A DNA stretch of 64,000 bases. Origin: Hydractinia symbiolongicarpus (lineage: Eukaryota; Cnidaria; Hydrozoa; Anthoathecata; Hydractiniidae). Positions 54,801 to 64,000 of the stretch are shown here, piece after piece. The DNA is taken from NCBI RefSeq assembly GCF_029227915.1, contig NC_079887.1, forward strand, positions 7,130,001-7,194,000. Direction: 5' to 3'. Both the position numbers and the translations under genes were made by a program. The notes under the pieces were generated by a model that had not been told where the DNA came from, searched no databases, and saw only the letters and a program-made list of their open reading frames with translations. The stretch's first letter is position 1. Every line of letters begins with the position of its first letter.

Positions 54801-56637
54801 TTAAGATGTTAAATGTCGAAACATACTGACGAAAATCGCTTAGTGGAAAATACATGGATGAAAATACCGAATGTAATACAATAAATTCAAATTTAAAAAC
54901 CACGACGAAGGAACCGATAAACTTAATCCAGTTGCGACTGGAGTATTTAGGGACTTCGTTCAGTACGCAAAGGCGCTTTTATACCTCAAAAACGTAAAGA
55001 GCTATGGGGGTGGTTCAGGTTCAGGTCCAGAGATTTTTTAAAAGTAGGCTTAAGTAAAAAATTCCTAATTTGTGAATTTACAACGCCCCAACAGGGTGTT
55101 GTGCCATAGCGGGCGAAATCTCGAACAATTGGGGGCTTAAGGGGCGTTGTAAACCCCGCCCCACCGCAGGTCCACGGCGGAGCTCCAGAAGCTAACGCTT
55201 TTCGAGCCCTCTAAATGCCTTAAATGGCCCTTTCTTTGCCTAGGCTGTAGCTGGATCCAACGCTGTTGTTGGAAGACAGAAATAAAATTATTTACATTTA
55301 CGTAACAAAATTTTGGTACAATGCAACCCTAAAGTTATCGGTTGCTATGGAGACATTCGGTTGCCATGGAGACATTCTAATTATTTTTCAGTGAAAATAT
55401 TTCTTTGCACATTTAGGAGTCGGAGGAGCAGTTAAACATTGAATTAATAAGTATGGAAATGGGTGTTAAATCATTCTCACAAACCCTAGCAAAAAGTTTC
55501 TATGACAGAAGATTTAAAATCTACCTACCAATAGCAACAAAGCCTAAACCGAGTGAAGCGATGAGATACAACGTCCTAAAAAATGACAGGGTGGTATAAA
55601 GTTTGGTCAATTTTTCCAGAAACACAATAAAAGTTGCGAATAGTTCCTTTAATGCAATTAAAACTGTATGTAGCTACAAGGAGCATATTTTGGGGCGAGA
55701 GAAAACTTTTTCATACCAAGAATTACAAAACAGTTAATTCTGATCTTATCGTTAATAATATCATTCTACAACAAGACAAACTGGTTTTAAGAATTGACCT
55801 ATAGTAAAAATTTTACCCTTTTATTTAGCCAAAATATAAAACTTAGTCATAAGGAGTCAGTCAACCTGTCAGAGGGATGTTTATCCTGATTTTCCAACTT
55901 AGATCTACGTGACCAGGTGTCTAAAGGGTGGAGGAGGATTAAAGCAAAATTTGAAAGATGCATAAAACGAGTCATTTCGACTAAATTTCAACCAACAATG
56001 ACAAACAGATTGTCAAGTAAATATTAAATTTTTAAAAAGCACTTTGCCAAATACCCCACAGATAGTTCGGTGGAGTCAAGACAAACCGTAAAACCGGTTA
56101 TGGAAAGCAAAAAAATAATACAGCGTATACATCGACCCTTCTCTAGAGGGTAAATTTCCTGGAGTTATATGGCACTTCTGTAAAACAAAGTAAAAATGAC
56201 CTAGCTATCAGAATACATAAACTTTCTTACCCTCCAACAATTCTTCCAATCCTTGGTCCATATTTATCGATAAATACTCCTGCGGGAAACTTTATGCCAC
56301 ACAGGCAAAATAACGAGACTGTAAAAATCAAGTTCAACCGAGCGTCTTGTGCTGGACAACCTGGTAACATTCCATCGTTATAAAAACCCGCACCACCACC
56401 AACTATCGTTGTGTTTTTATAAAAAGACATCAGCTTTTGTGGAGATGGAGTGGGGAGTGACTTATTAATGTGTTTAAAGAAATCCACACACAGATCCATG
56501 TAGAAATATTCTTGTTTGAAGACCACAACGATGCTTGCCCATCCATATGTGATACCACTGCATAATAATGTCTCTACCAGAGCAAAAACGAAAAACGTGA
56601 CCAGGTAGGCAGAACTGTACACATCGTAGAATGGCAT
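39834..56637 (-). CDS. SLC43A3: SLC43A3-like membrane transporter, 11 coding exons
   Basis: Exons, complement: 56231-56637, 55529-55575, 54612-54688, 54094-54189, 53321-53550, 52734-52903, 50988-51128, 49966-50198, 41990-42063, 41383-41506, 39834-39947. All junctions are GT-AG and phases close at 1713 nt, 570 aa. ATG at 56635-56637. It reads as a 12-helix major facilitator protein: TM1 near YLVTFFVFALVE, then GITYGWASIVVVFKQEYF, an extracellular loop with two Cys, FPAGVFIDKYGPRIGRIVGG, ILHGAFDSSAVFLLVFKLIY, an acidic cytosolic loop (EEEYDPLDGDVDGDE), QLKLWYFVGSL, VRGFLYANHGAYMGAAFP and QFGTLYGLGIFIGG. These match SLC43A3 (nucleobase transporter) better than the amino-acid carriers SLC43A1/2, but the substrate is inference. 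Introns hold tRNAs, MITEs and a minisatellite. Confidence 0.9.
40010..41335. repeat. 1.3-kb minisatellite of 10/11-bp units
   Basis: Built from variants CAAGAAACAAA (11 bp), CAAGAACGAA, CAAGAACGGT and CAAGAACGGA (10 bp), with larger repeated blocks (for example 40180-40290 and 40380-40480 nearly identical). It lies in the last intron of the SLC43-like gene. Lack of stop codons creates long false ORFs on both strands. Confidence 0.95.
42656..42745 (+). tRNA. trnY-GUA: tRNA-Tyr (GTA), intron-containing, copy 1
   Basis: Acceptor stem CCACCGA/TCGGTGG pairs fully. D arm GCTC-AGTTGGTA-GAGC, anticodon GTA at 42689-42691, a 17-nt intron (42694-42710) one base 3' of the anticodon, T arm GCTGG-TTCAAAT-CCGGC and discriminator A. 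The internal A and B boxes are intact. It lies on the strand opposite to the SLC43-like gene, within its intron 8. Confidence 0.95.
44430..44519 (+). tRNA. trnY-GUA: tRNA-Tyr (GTA), intron-containing, copy 2
   Basis: As copy 1 apart from a different 17-nt intron sequence and one G-U pair in the acceptor stem (CCACCGA/TTGGTGG). The upstream 70 bp (CACGTGAATAG and onward) resembles that of copy 3. Confidence 0.95.
45501..45590 (+). tRNA. trnY-GUA: tRNA-Tyr (GTA), intron-containing, copy 3
   Basis: The intron matches copy 2 except for one base. The first T-stem pair is changed (ACTGG against CCGGC, an A-C mismatch at the stem base). It is probably still foldable but may be drifting. Flanks are shared with copy 2, so the pair arose by tandem duplication. 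Confidence 0.9.
46019..46762. mobile_element. piggyBac-like MITE with TTAA target duplication
   Basis: TTAA at 46015-46018 and 46763-46766. The ends CCCTATTCGGTCCGG and, inverted, CCCTATTAGGTCCGG match at all but one base. Just inside each end lies a G-run/CGGATTCCG/C-run palindrome (46032-46060 and 46693-46720). At 744 bp with no ORF it is non-autonomous. TTAA plus CCC ends suggests piggyBac; Kolobok is possible. Confidence 0.8.
46991..47369. mobile_element. foldback MITE with about 75-bp arms
   Basis: Left arm 46991-47065 (AAAGTCCCTTACATATATTG to CAAGTTTTG) is inverted at 47293-47369 with few mismatches. About 230 bp of non-coding sequence separates them. A poly-A tract lies just outside the left arm. 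Confidence 0.75.
47537..48837. mobile_element. 1.3-kb element with about 60-bp inverted termini
   Basis: GTTAATTACTGACTTTCATA to GTAGGGACAA (47537-47596) is inverted at 48778-48837 with about seven mismatches. The interior has no ORF. Probably a non-autonomous DNA transposon; target duplication not resolved. Confidence 0.65.
50603..50693. repeat. 91-bp foldback hairpin
   Basis: About 29-nt arms (ATCATTTCTTGAACATGATA and onward) are inverted at 50665-50693 with two mismatches and a 33-nt loop, in an intron of the SLC43-like gene. Confidence 0.65.
53126..53196. repeat. short palindromic MITE (CTCTAATTAGCGGACA type)
   Basis: CTCTCCAATTAGCGAACA at the left, TGTCCGCTAATTAGAGAG at the right. A small inverted-repeat unit in an SLC43-like intron. 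Confidence 0.6.
55077..55153. repeat. GC-rich 77-bp foldback
   Basis: TTTACAACGCCCC (55077-55089) is perfectly inverted at 55141-55153, in intron 1 to 2 of the SLC43-like gene. GC-rich against an AT-rich background. Confidence 0.6.
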
Positions 56638-56659
56638 TTTCAGCAAGGGCGGGATATTT

Positions 56660-59600
56660 TATTCGTCTTGGTAAAAAATGTAATGCGCAATTTAATTGGC
56701 AAATATGTGATATTTTGTTTATATAAATCTCAATTTGTTATATCTATCTAAATTTATACTAGGAATTAATAACAAATTAATACATACACATATATACAAA
56801 AAAAAAACTGTCAGGAAATAAACAACCCTTTTGTGTCTCAATCAATTGGCTTAAAATTTTAAACATATTTTACTCAACAACATGAATTGCGCTGCGATTT
56901 GTTTCCAATGACATTCATTTATCAAGTAGTGTAAAGTTTGTAAAAACATGTTTTGCCTCTATAAGCAATGATATTCTTAAGCTTCGCAAATCTTAAACCA
57001 GTTTTTAGAAAGTTAACAAAAAAAGGTCAATGAAAACGAAAAGGTTTGTTTGCTGTGAATTTTTTCCTATTCATCGGTACGTTCATGACATAAACTAGCC
57101 ATGACGATGTTTATTTAACTGTCAACTGCAAAAAATAAACATCACGAATTTTGTTATCGTAGTCTTGTGGAGTAGAAAGGAAATTATGTGTGGTATGAGC
57201 ATGTCCTTTCCTGCCTTCCCTTCAACAAGAGAGATACTTCAAGTAAATATTTTTTTCACAGTCGCTGTGTTTACATAGATGTGGACAAAAATTTCAATCG
57301 TTGCACAATTAATGTCAAATTTTTATGTTTTGGACTTGCATTTGTCGTTAGCTTAGCTAGAAGATCCAACATTTCTGTTGTTATTCACAAAACTGGCAGA
57401 CGCGAAGGAGAGAGTGATGTATTAACATCTCCAGTTGCGGCCAGTATTCTTATTGGCTAATTTCTAACTGTTCTTTTTCACGTGACAAATATCAAGAATG
57501 TCCAAATGTTATTGATGCAAGGCACTCACTTACATTAACTGACACTTATTTGAATGTTCACGTCAAGCATTTTTCGTTTGGCCACAAATGGCAAGCACAA
57601 CGAAGAGCTACGTTACTATCAAGAGAAAGGGGTCTCTTTGTCGTCTAATTTAAAGTCCGGATTTCCCTTGATAAATTCGTTATTGAAAAATCCACACAAA
57701 CTTCCGTCTGAATAAAAATACACATGAAAAAATATTTGATTGGCGTAATGTTAATACACCACTATGAAAAAGCAGGCTGGCTTGATTTGCAGATATCTTG
57801 GTTGATATTATCAGGATGTCGGTTTCGAAAGCGAAGACACAAGGAAACATACTACAGTGCACTAACATTGTTATTCATTGTGGATGTGGATAACTTGAGA
57901 TTTTGTATCGTCAATAACTACGGCAGGAAGAAAGTTGATTTCAGAGGCGACATAAGTTATTCAAAGGAAAACCGCAGTGAATAAACATACTCTTGAAGGC
58001 GTATTTCATATTTCGCAAGTTTTCTTAACAAATAAAAAATATAATAAGAAAGAAGTAAAAGAAATATTTAGAGCCTTCTTATAGAAATAAGCATCGCATT
58101 TCAATAAACTTTTTTTTTGATAAACAGCCCAAAGTTATGAATGGTGCGTTGATTGGTGGAAACACGGTACACCTTGTTTTATGTAAGGATGTCTTTTTAC
58201 TAGATCTTCCACGACTTAAGGCTCAACAACGTTCTAAAGGCAAACAAAAAAAATTGACTAAACAGGTCTGATCTTTGAAAAATCGTTTCGGCTCACGTAA
58301 ATTATAATAACTCATTGACCAGAAAAAAATCCACGGACCAGCATATCATATATATTCTGGTCAACAGATTATTACCGCCGTCCATTCACGGATATCACTG
58401 TACGTACATCCTTAGTATAACGCAGCACTTCAGCAACCATTTTTAACCCACAAATACGGTTATTATTACAAAATTGGTTAGTCATGTGTTTATCATGCGA
58501 AACCTAAATGTTCCTGTTAAAACAAATAATGTTTGCCTAAAGAACATTTTTTTTAAGTTTTCCGAAAACATCTCAAGGACCGTAAGTTCGCTGAGTTTTA
58601 ACTTTCGACAAGTCTACACAGAAGCACAGTTCATGCAAGTTTGATGAGACTCACCATAAACCGACCAATGTGGCAGCATAAAGTTCGGCACGATTTATAA
58701 TTTTTAGCAGACAAATTTTTGGCGTAAATAAAAAAAAATTAAAATACAAATTAAATTAAGTATAAATAAAAAAAAATCCAATAATTTTCACTGAAAACTT
58801 TTGGTAGCCTTTTTCGGCGAAATTTTAGCGCCAAAAACTTTATTGCGGTACGAATGTACTTTATTATGCAACTAATTTCTCATGCAAGCCTTCACAAAAT
58901 CACGCTATCCCAACTTAACTGCTTACATGGATGTTTACCCCCAGTTGGACTCCATATAGCGCGTTTGGATATTAAGCCTAGACGAGTCAACCACACTTAT
59001 TTTAAGTCTTGACATTACGAGTCAGCCAGATTAATATAGATATTAAACAGAAAATAAAACGTTCAAAGATACTCACCACCTTGCCGTAAACAGGCCCTGG
59101 CACAAATGAAGTATGACAAACGAACAACGTATGTAATAATTATAGACAACAGTGTTAATAGCTTATACAAACAAAACCTTTACACGTTCTGTCGCCCCGT
59201 AATACAATAAAATTGACACCACATGAGAGCAAGTTCAGACCTGCCATCATGAAATCTTTTTTAAATGCACTTATGTCGAGTATAATATACTCGCGAATTA
59301 CTTCACACTAAGACGCAAAGGATGTATTTGTTGAAGAAAAAGTTGCTTTTGAAACAATCATTAAATGTTTGAAATAAATATTATTAAAGAGGAAATGGTA
59401 GATGTAGGAAAACATATAAAATAAATTGTGACATAGACAAGTGTCACTACCGGTAAACTAAATGTGAGAAATAACAATTTTAGTCATACTCTCATTTCCA
59501 GAGTCTCTAAGGTTTTTAGAAAAAATGCTTCATGAGAATTTTCAAAATAGAATCCTTGAAGCTCAATTTGTAAGAACATTTTAAGAATAACTAGTCGGTG

Positions 59601-60220
59601 ATCCGTGGACAAATGTACTGATTCGCTGTTCCTCAGATCTCTTAAACGTCGTACATATTTCAGTATCGCTATACACCAATTCGACATAACGGCTACCATT
59701 TTTATCTCAAGAATTGGGTCGAGTTTAGGGTAAACGAACTGCTAGCTAGTTGTTAGTCAGACAAGTCATCTGTTATTTTGAGTAATTGTAAAAGTTATTT
59801 GTAGTATTTTCGGCTTTTGTTGTTTTGTGTTTTTTAGGGCATTACTCGGTGTGACAGAAAGAATTCGGCTATTTGTATAAAAATGATGAATTTTTTGTAT
59901 TTTTCATTTTAACACATGCGCACTGTTTAAAAACCGAATTTTTTCTGAGTAAACTGCTTACGTGTAAATCCCGCACCCATTTGAAACTTCGCTCCTGTGC
60001 ATTAGAGATAGAGAAATGTTCCTTCTAGCACAGGCGCACGCGCACACCCACAAGACGTCACAGCAAATCCCTACCAGTCCGGCACCATCCAGCACTAAGC
60101 CATGCCTAGCCCTGCCTAGCGGGGTAAATTCCCTATAAAGTGATGACGTTATGAATGCTGTAAATGAGTCAAAACTTTAGCACAGGGAAATTCTTTAAGG
60201 AATAAAACTGTGTTAGTCGA
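56660..60220. other. non-coding DNA between the transporter gene and the polB element
   Basis: 5' flank of the SLC43-like gene. No first non-coding exon or promoter could be fixed. ORFs near 57188, 57724 and 59484 have no support. A TATA-like TATAAAG lies near 60136, possibly belonging to the element downstream. Confidence 0.45.
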
Positions 60221-60228
60221 GCAGAATT

Positions 60229-60846
60229 AAATCCTCCGACGATATTAAAATTCATGTAAAACAACTATGCGATATTGCAAAAACCCGCGGACTTAAGGGT
60301 TACAATAGGCTACGTAAGGCTGAATTGATTGGCCTATTGGAGAATGCATCACAGAAACCGGTTATAGCTATAACATCAGAGGATATGGACGTCTTCGAGA
60401 GACAGGAGATGGCCAAGGCCCGTCCAACCATCGGGGGTAAAATCAGGGAATGGTACAACTGGATATTACCCACATCTGAGATGGATGTATTCGAGAAACA
60501 GGAACTGTCAAAAAATCGTTCCGTTGTAGGGGATAAAATGAAGGGATGGCACAACTGGCTTGTGGACGCAGTTCCAAAGCCTATAAAGGAAGGGTTCAAG
60601 AGGATCAATGCGGCCTTCAAACGCAGGGTGATGCGGTTATATAACGGAGCAGCCGGCACGAAACCCACACTACATGACGAAGTCGAACAGGAGGCCAAAG
60701 AGAATATCTATATGAACGGCCGGGGAAAGATGTTAAACCCCAGGAACATAAGCATGTTCTTCACAGGACCTTCCGAAGTTTCCGAATTCCCGGTATGGGA
60801 GGTGCCGACGTTGATGAGTATATGGGGATGGTGCGACCCAACGTAA
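60229..60846 (+). pseudogene. Polinton/adintovirus-type element: Rho-N/SAP-like ORF with repeated modules
   Basis: The open frame begins right after a stop near 60214 with no ATG, so its 5' end is missing, spliced or lost. It starts with a Rho-N/SAP-like motif (IKIHVKQLCDIAKTRGLKGY, then RLRKAELIGLLE). Two copies of a short module follow, with the pattern D-V-F-E-x-Q-E-(M/L) and W-(Y/H)-N-W, then PKPIKEGF and AFKRRVMRLYNGAA. The frame shifts near 60790 into the next ORF, which overlaps it. Such N-terminal parts occur in cnidarian polB-element proteins. A fossil copy; the element class is inferred from the polymerase downstream. Confidence 0.6.
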
Positions 60847-62843
60847 AAACTTTAGTTGAAGGCCAGGTAGAAGATATGGGGTCAGCGAAGGTACAATTGT
60901 CATTATGGATCATGTGGAAGAAGCCGTCAAATATAGAGGGGACCAATGACGGGGAGTATATTGAGGCAAAGAAAGTCTTTCATAGCAATATGACCTCCGT
61001 ATTCCAGGGTAACGATGTAGATGACGTGCTGGACAGGATGTTCATCCAGATCAAAACAGGTGTGGAAAACCCGGCACTACCACGTAGCGGTTTTACAATA
61101 TTCCAAATACTATACCTTGACGTAGTCTTTCACAAGCTACGGCTGACAAGGGACTTGTCTTATATAGAACTGCCTAAATGGGTGGCCTCCAAAACGGCTC
61201 TATTTAACCCGGTGATTGGAGGTGAGGAATGTTTCAAATGGGCCATTATAGCATCCTTACACCATGAGAAAATTGGGAAGAACCTGAATCGAATATCCCA
61301 GATGAGACCTTACGTGGACCTTTATAACTGGAAGGGTATAGAGTTTCCAACAAGTATCAAATCTATATACAAGTTCGAGGCAAATAACCCTGATATTGTT
61401 GTGAATGTCCTCTATATAGATGGAAAGAAGATCAATATTTTACGTAGGTCAACGCACAACGGACGTACCAAGGTGGTGACCCTATTGCTTATAACAGATG
61501 ACTAAAAGACCCACTACACAGCCGCCAAAAGTCTGTCGAGGCTCTTGGACAAGGAGATCTCAAATAATAGGAATGCAATGCATTTTTGCCTAAACTGTCT
61601 ACAGGGCTTTCCAACGGTTAAATCGAAGGAAAGGTATTGTATCAATCATGAGGCAGTCAAGATCAGAATGCCAAAAGAGGCTGAAAAATGGCTATACTAT
61701 AGGAATGGTCAACAGCAATTTAAGGTACCTTTTGCTATATACGCAGACTTTGAGAGTCTACTCATCCCGGTAGAGGATGCCGGGGACACCAAGACGAAAT
61801 GTCCGCGACTATTGGAGGACATACCACAGAGGCCACCAAGAAGGGCCGGAAAACGAAAGCCGGTCAGGCCCGTCACCATACTACCAACGCCGGAGGCCAT
61901 GGATATTTTTGAGAAACAGGAGATGTTGAAAAATCGCCCTATTGTTAAAACCAAGATGCTGGGATGGTACAACTGGCTAGTTGATGCTGTTCTCAAACCT
62001 ATAAAGGAGGGGTTCAGGGGGACCTATGAGGCCTTCAAACGCAGTGTGATGGGAGTCTATAATGAGGCAGCCAACACAAGACCCACAAAGCATGACACGC
62101 ATCCTATGCCTCCTATACATACCTCAGATATACAGGCTATACCACCTCCCAAACATGTCACGCCCCCAATACCCAAACAAACCAAGACTAAAAAGTTAAG
62201 CAAGCATGTACGGTCCGACTGGTGCACGTATAGTACCTTTGCCTATTGGGATGTACCGGTCCCTCTAACGGTATACAGGGGTGAGCACTGCGTCACCCGC
62301 TTTGTTAACCATCTGGAGGACGAGGTCAAAGGACTATATTATACATACCCGCAGCAACCTATGAGCAAACTAACAGAGGTTATAAAACAGAAACATGATG
62401 AGGCTACGCGCTGCCACATTTTCCTAAAGCCCTTCGATGACTGCGAAAATAACCGTAAAGTCAGGGACCATTGTCACTATACAGGGCTGTACGGGGGTGC
62501 GGCCCATAATAGCTGTAAATTCAAATATAAGATACCAAGCCATATCCCTGTCATCTTCCATAATTTAAGTAGGTATGATACCCACCTGTTTATCTGGGAA
62601 TTGGGTGAGAAGTACGACAACCTGGACATTGGTTGTATTGCTGAAAACATGGAGAAGTACATCAGTTTTATTGTCAAAATCAAGGTACCCCTTGGAGGTA
62701 TGGGGTACGGCGATGGGGAAACGTATAAGAAGATTGAAATTCGGTTTATCGATAGCTGTCGGTTCATGCCCTCAAGCCTGGATAAATTGGCAAGCAACTT
62801 TATTGGTACAAACGCCGTCGGGCATGAAATTTCACCGGTGTGA
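60798..62843 (+). pseudogene. protein-primed polB-element ORF: N-terminal region and exonuclease domain (one stop)
   Basis: One frame from about 60798, interrupted by TAA at 61503-61505. It contains a conserved front region (GGADVDEYMGMVRPNVKTLV, FKWAIIASLHHEKIGKN), a Cys/His finger (HFCLNCLQGF), the exonuclease motif YADFES, an inserted copy of the D-I-F-E-K-Q-E-M/KPIKEGF module, then an HNH-like Cys/His cluster (VRDHCHYTGLYGGAAHNSC) and the FHNLSRYDTHLF exonuclease motif. The frame is lost near 62820. These are features of family B polymerases of Polintons and adintovirus-like elements. Frameshifts and the stop mean no functional protein is made from this copy. Confidence 0.75.
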
Positions 62844-63417
62844 AGATACCCGTCTTAAGTTCCAGGGCATAGACGCTGAATACATAGAAAAGTTTTGGTG
62901 TAAAAATTGCAACTCGAGTACCACGAAGCAGCCTAATCGGGATCAGGTAAAGGCAAATATACCATCCATGGGAAAGTTCATCGACAAAGATGATACCTTC
63001 AGGGTGATGCTTCAGAAAGGTGTGAATCCATATGAGTACATGGATGGATGGCAGCGATTCGAAGAGTTGGAGCTACCTCCCAAGAAGACCTTCCATAGCA
63101 AGCTGAATATTAAGGGCATCAACGACAGGGACTATGCCTATGAAAAAGAGGTATTACCCCAGAGGATGACCACAGACGTACTGCTATTAGCCGACGTATT
63201 CGAGACATTCCGAGGTGTCTGCTTGGACAATTACAGCCTTGATCCGGCACACTTTTACAGCTCACCCGGGTTGGCATGGAAGGCAGCACTCAAATTTACC
63301 GGGATCAAGCTAGAACTCCTTACGGACCCCGACATGCTATGGTATCCTATAATGTACCGTTGGTCCTTTTCCCGTTGGCGGGCATGGGATCTGACACTGT
63401 TAGATATTCTACATTGA
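62820..63417 (+). pseudogene. polB continuation, truncated before the polymerase palm
   Basis: After a frameshift the polymerase reading resumes: GIDAEYIEKFWCKNC, MGKFIDKDDTFRVMLQKGVN, PYEYMDGWQRFEELELPPKK and TTDVLLLADVFETFR, ending in FYSSPGLAWKAALKFTGIKL then LLTDPDML. Similarity stops near 63345 and the frame closes at 63417. The palm motifs with the catalytic aspartates are absent, so the copy is 3'-truncated by a rearrangement or another insertion. Confidence 0.75.
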
Positions 63418-63459
63418 TATCATTAATTTCTGTAAAGGTAGCAGCAAATGAGTAGAATG

Positions 63460-64000
63460 GTTTTAGATTGACAAGCTCGTTCTCAAATTTCAGCATCTTC
63501 TTTATTGTATACTTCGAACGACGTCAGAGAATTACATGCCATTGTACATGGGCAACCAGCCCCATTATATGTGATATATTCGTAGTAACAATACCAGCAC
63601 AGCATTTTACCCTTTACAAGGAACCTCCGACTACAGGTTCACCTGTCGTATTCATCCAACATACGTTCACAGTCGTTACATTGTTCAATTTTATTTATCA
63701 CAGTTACAAGGACGATCGTCCTCCACGTCAGCAAGACGTTCCCGCAAGTCTTGAATTCTCTGCTTGTTATACTTTTTCCTCTCCTCCTTCTGTACGCATG
63801 CCAGTGTTACATGTGGTAGGGATAGACCAATGGCAGTAAGGAAGGTCATAAAGGTCATACTTTTTAAACAATATTGGCAGTTGATACACATTTATTATAT
63901 ACCCACACATATTGGAGCACCGGGGGATACTTTTCAACAGCTTTATTGAACATGTCCTGTGTTTTGAACCTATCTGGTATAAGCCTGAGCGTAAGGGGAT
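63460..64000 (-). pseudogene. opposite-strand repeat-protein and Cys-rich fragments
   Basis: The minus strand opens at the window edge with LIPDRFKTQDMFNKAVEKYP. This is the 'VPD-x-F-K-T-Q-x-M-C-x-K-A-V' repeat (DUF4116-like) common in cnidarian element-associated proteins. Later, in other frames, come a coiled stretch (KQRIQDLRERLADVEDD) and a Cys-rich piece (KMLCWYCYYEYITYNGAGCP). Stops and frame changes separate them. It is probably a decayed gene of the same or a neighbouring mobile element, joined tail-to-tail with the truncated polymerase. Confidence 0.45.

Noticed and set aside
60300-60698. 132-aa minus-strand ORF
   Set aside because: Antisense shadow of the Rho-N-like ORF, whose plus-strand reading has recognisable motifs.

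Overview
The window is AT-rich metazoan DNA. It has spliced genes with GT-AG introns, intron-containing tRNA-Tyr genes, tRNA-derived SINEs, large microsatellites and several kinds of DNA transposon. Protein flavour (a polB element with Rho-N-like ends, an ISL2EU transposon, EcKL kinases) suggests a cnidarian, probably a hydrozoan. That placement is inference; no species marker is present.

Bases 1-12,480 are mostly non-coding. They carry three dispersed genes for one family of small secreted proteins (2581-2835 +, 6406-6648 -, 11368-11622 +) sharing a C-x3-C-x-F-Q-R-x-L core, one orphan exon and a SINE.

Bases 12,481-20,718 are an ISL2EU (PIF/Harbinger-related) transposon with perfect 53-bp terminal inverted repeats. 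It carries a SWIM+YqaJ nuclease gene and a DDE transposase gene. The SWIM finger is cut by a 4,885-bp Merlin-type element (13,207-18,091) flanked by a perfect 8-bp target duplication. The Merlin element carries an IS1016/IS1595-like transposase and, unexpectedly, a four-exon gene for a DUF3987-type P-loop protein of 491 aa. This is the most unusual object in the window.

Bases 20,719-25,500 hold only a pogo-like transposase scrap and a hairpin. Bases 25,520-37,072 hold a tandem pair of EcKL/CHK-like small-molecule kinase genes. The first is a pseudogene with several lesions and a TTAA-flanked Kolobok-like transposon in intron 1. The second is an intact three-exon gene of 425 aa.

Bases 39,834-56,637 (minus strand) are an 11-exon SLC43A3-like transporter gene of 570 aa, reassembled here with all splice phases consistent. 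Its 7.9-kb intron 8 houses three tRNA-Tyr(GTA) genes, a piggyBac-like TTAA MITE and two foldback elements. Its last intron holds a 1.3-kb 10/11-bp minisatellite.

Bases 60,200-64,000 hold a broken Polinton/adintovirus-type element. A Rho-N/SAP-like ORF precedes the exonuclease half of a protein-primed DNA polymerase, with frameshifts, a stop and truncation, next to an oppositely oriented repeat-protein fragment. It is a fossil copy.
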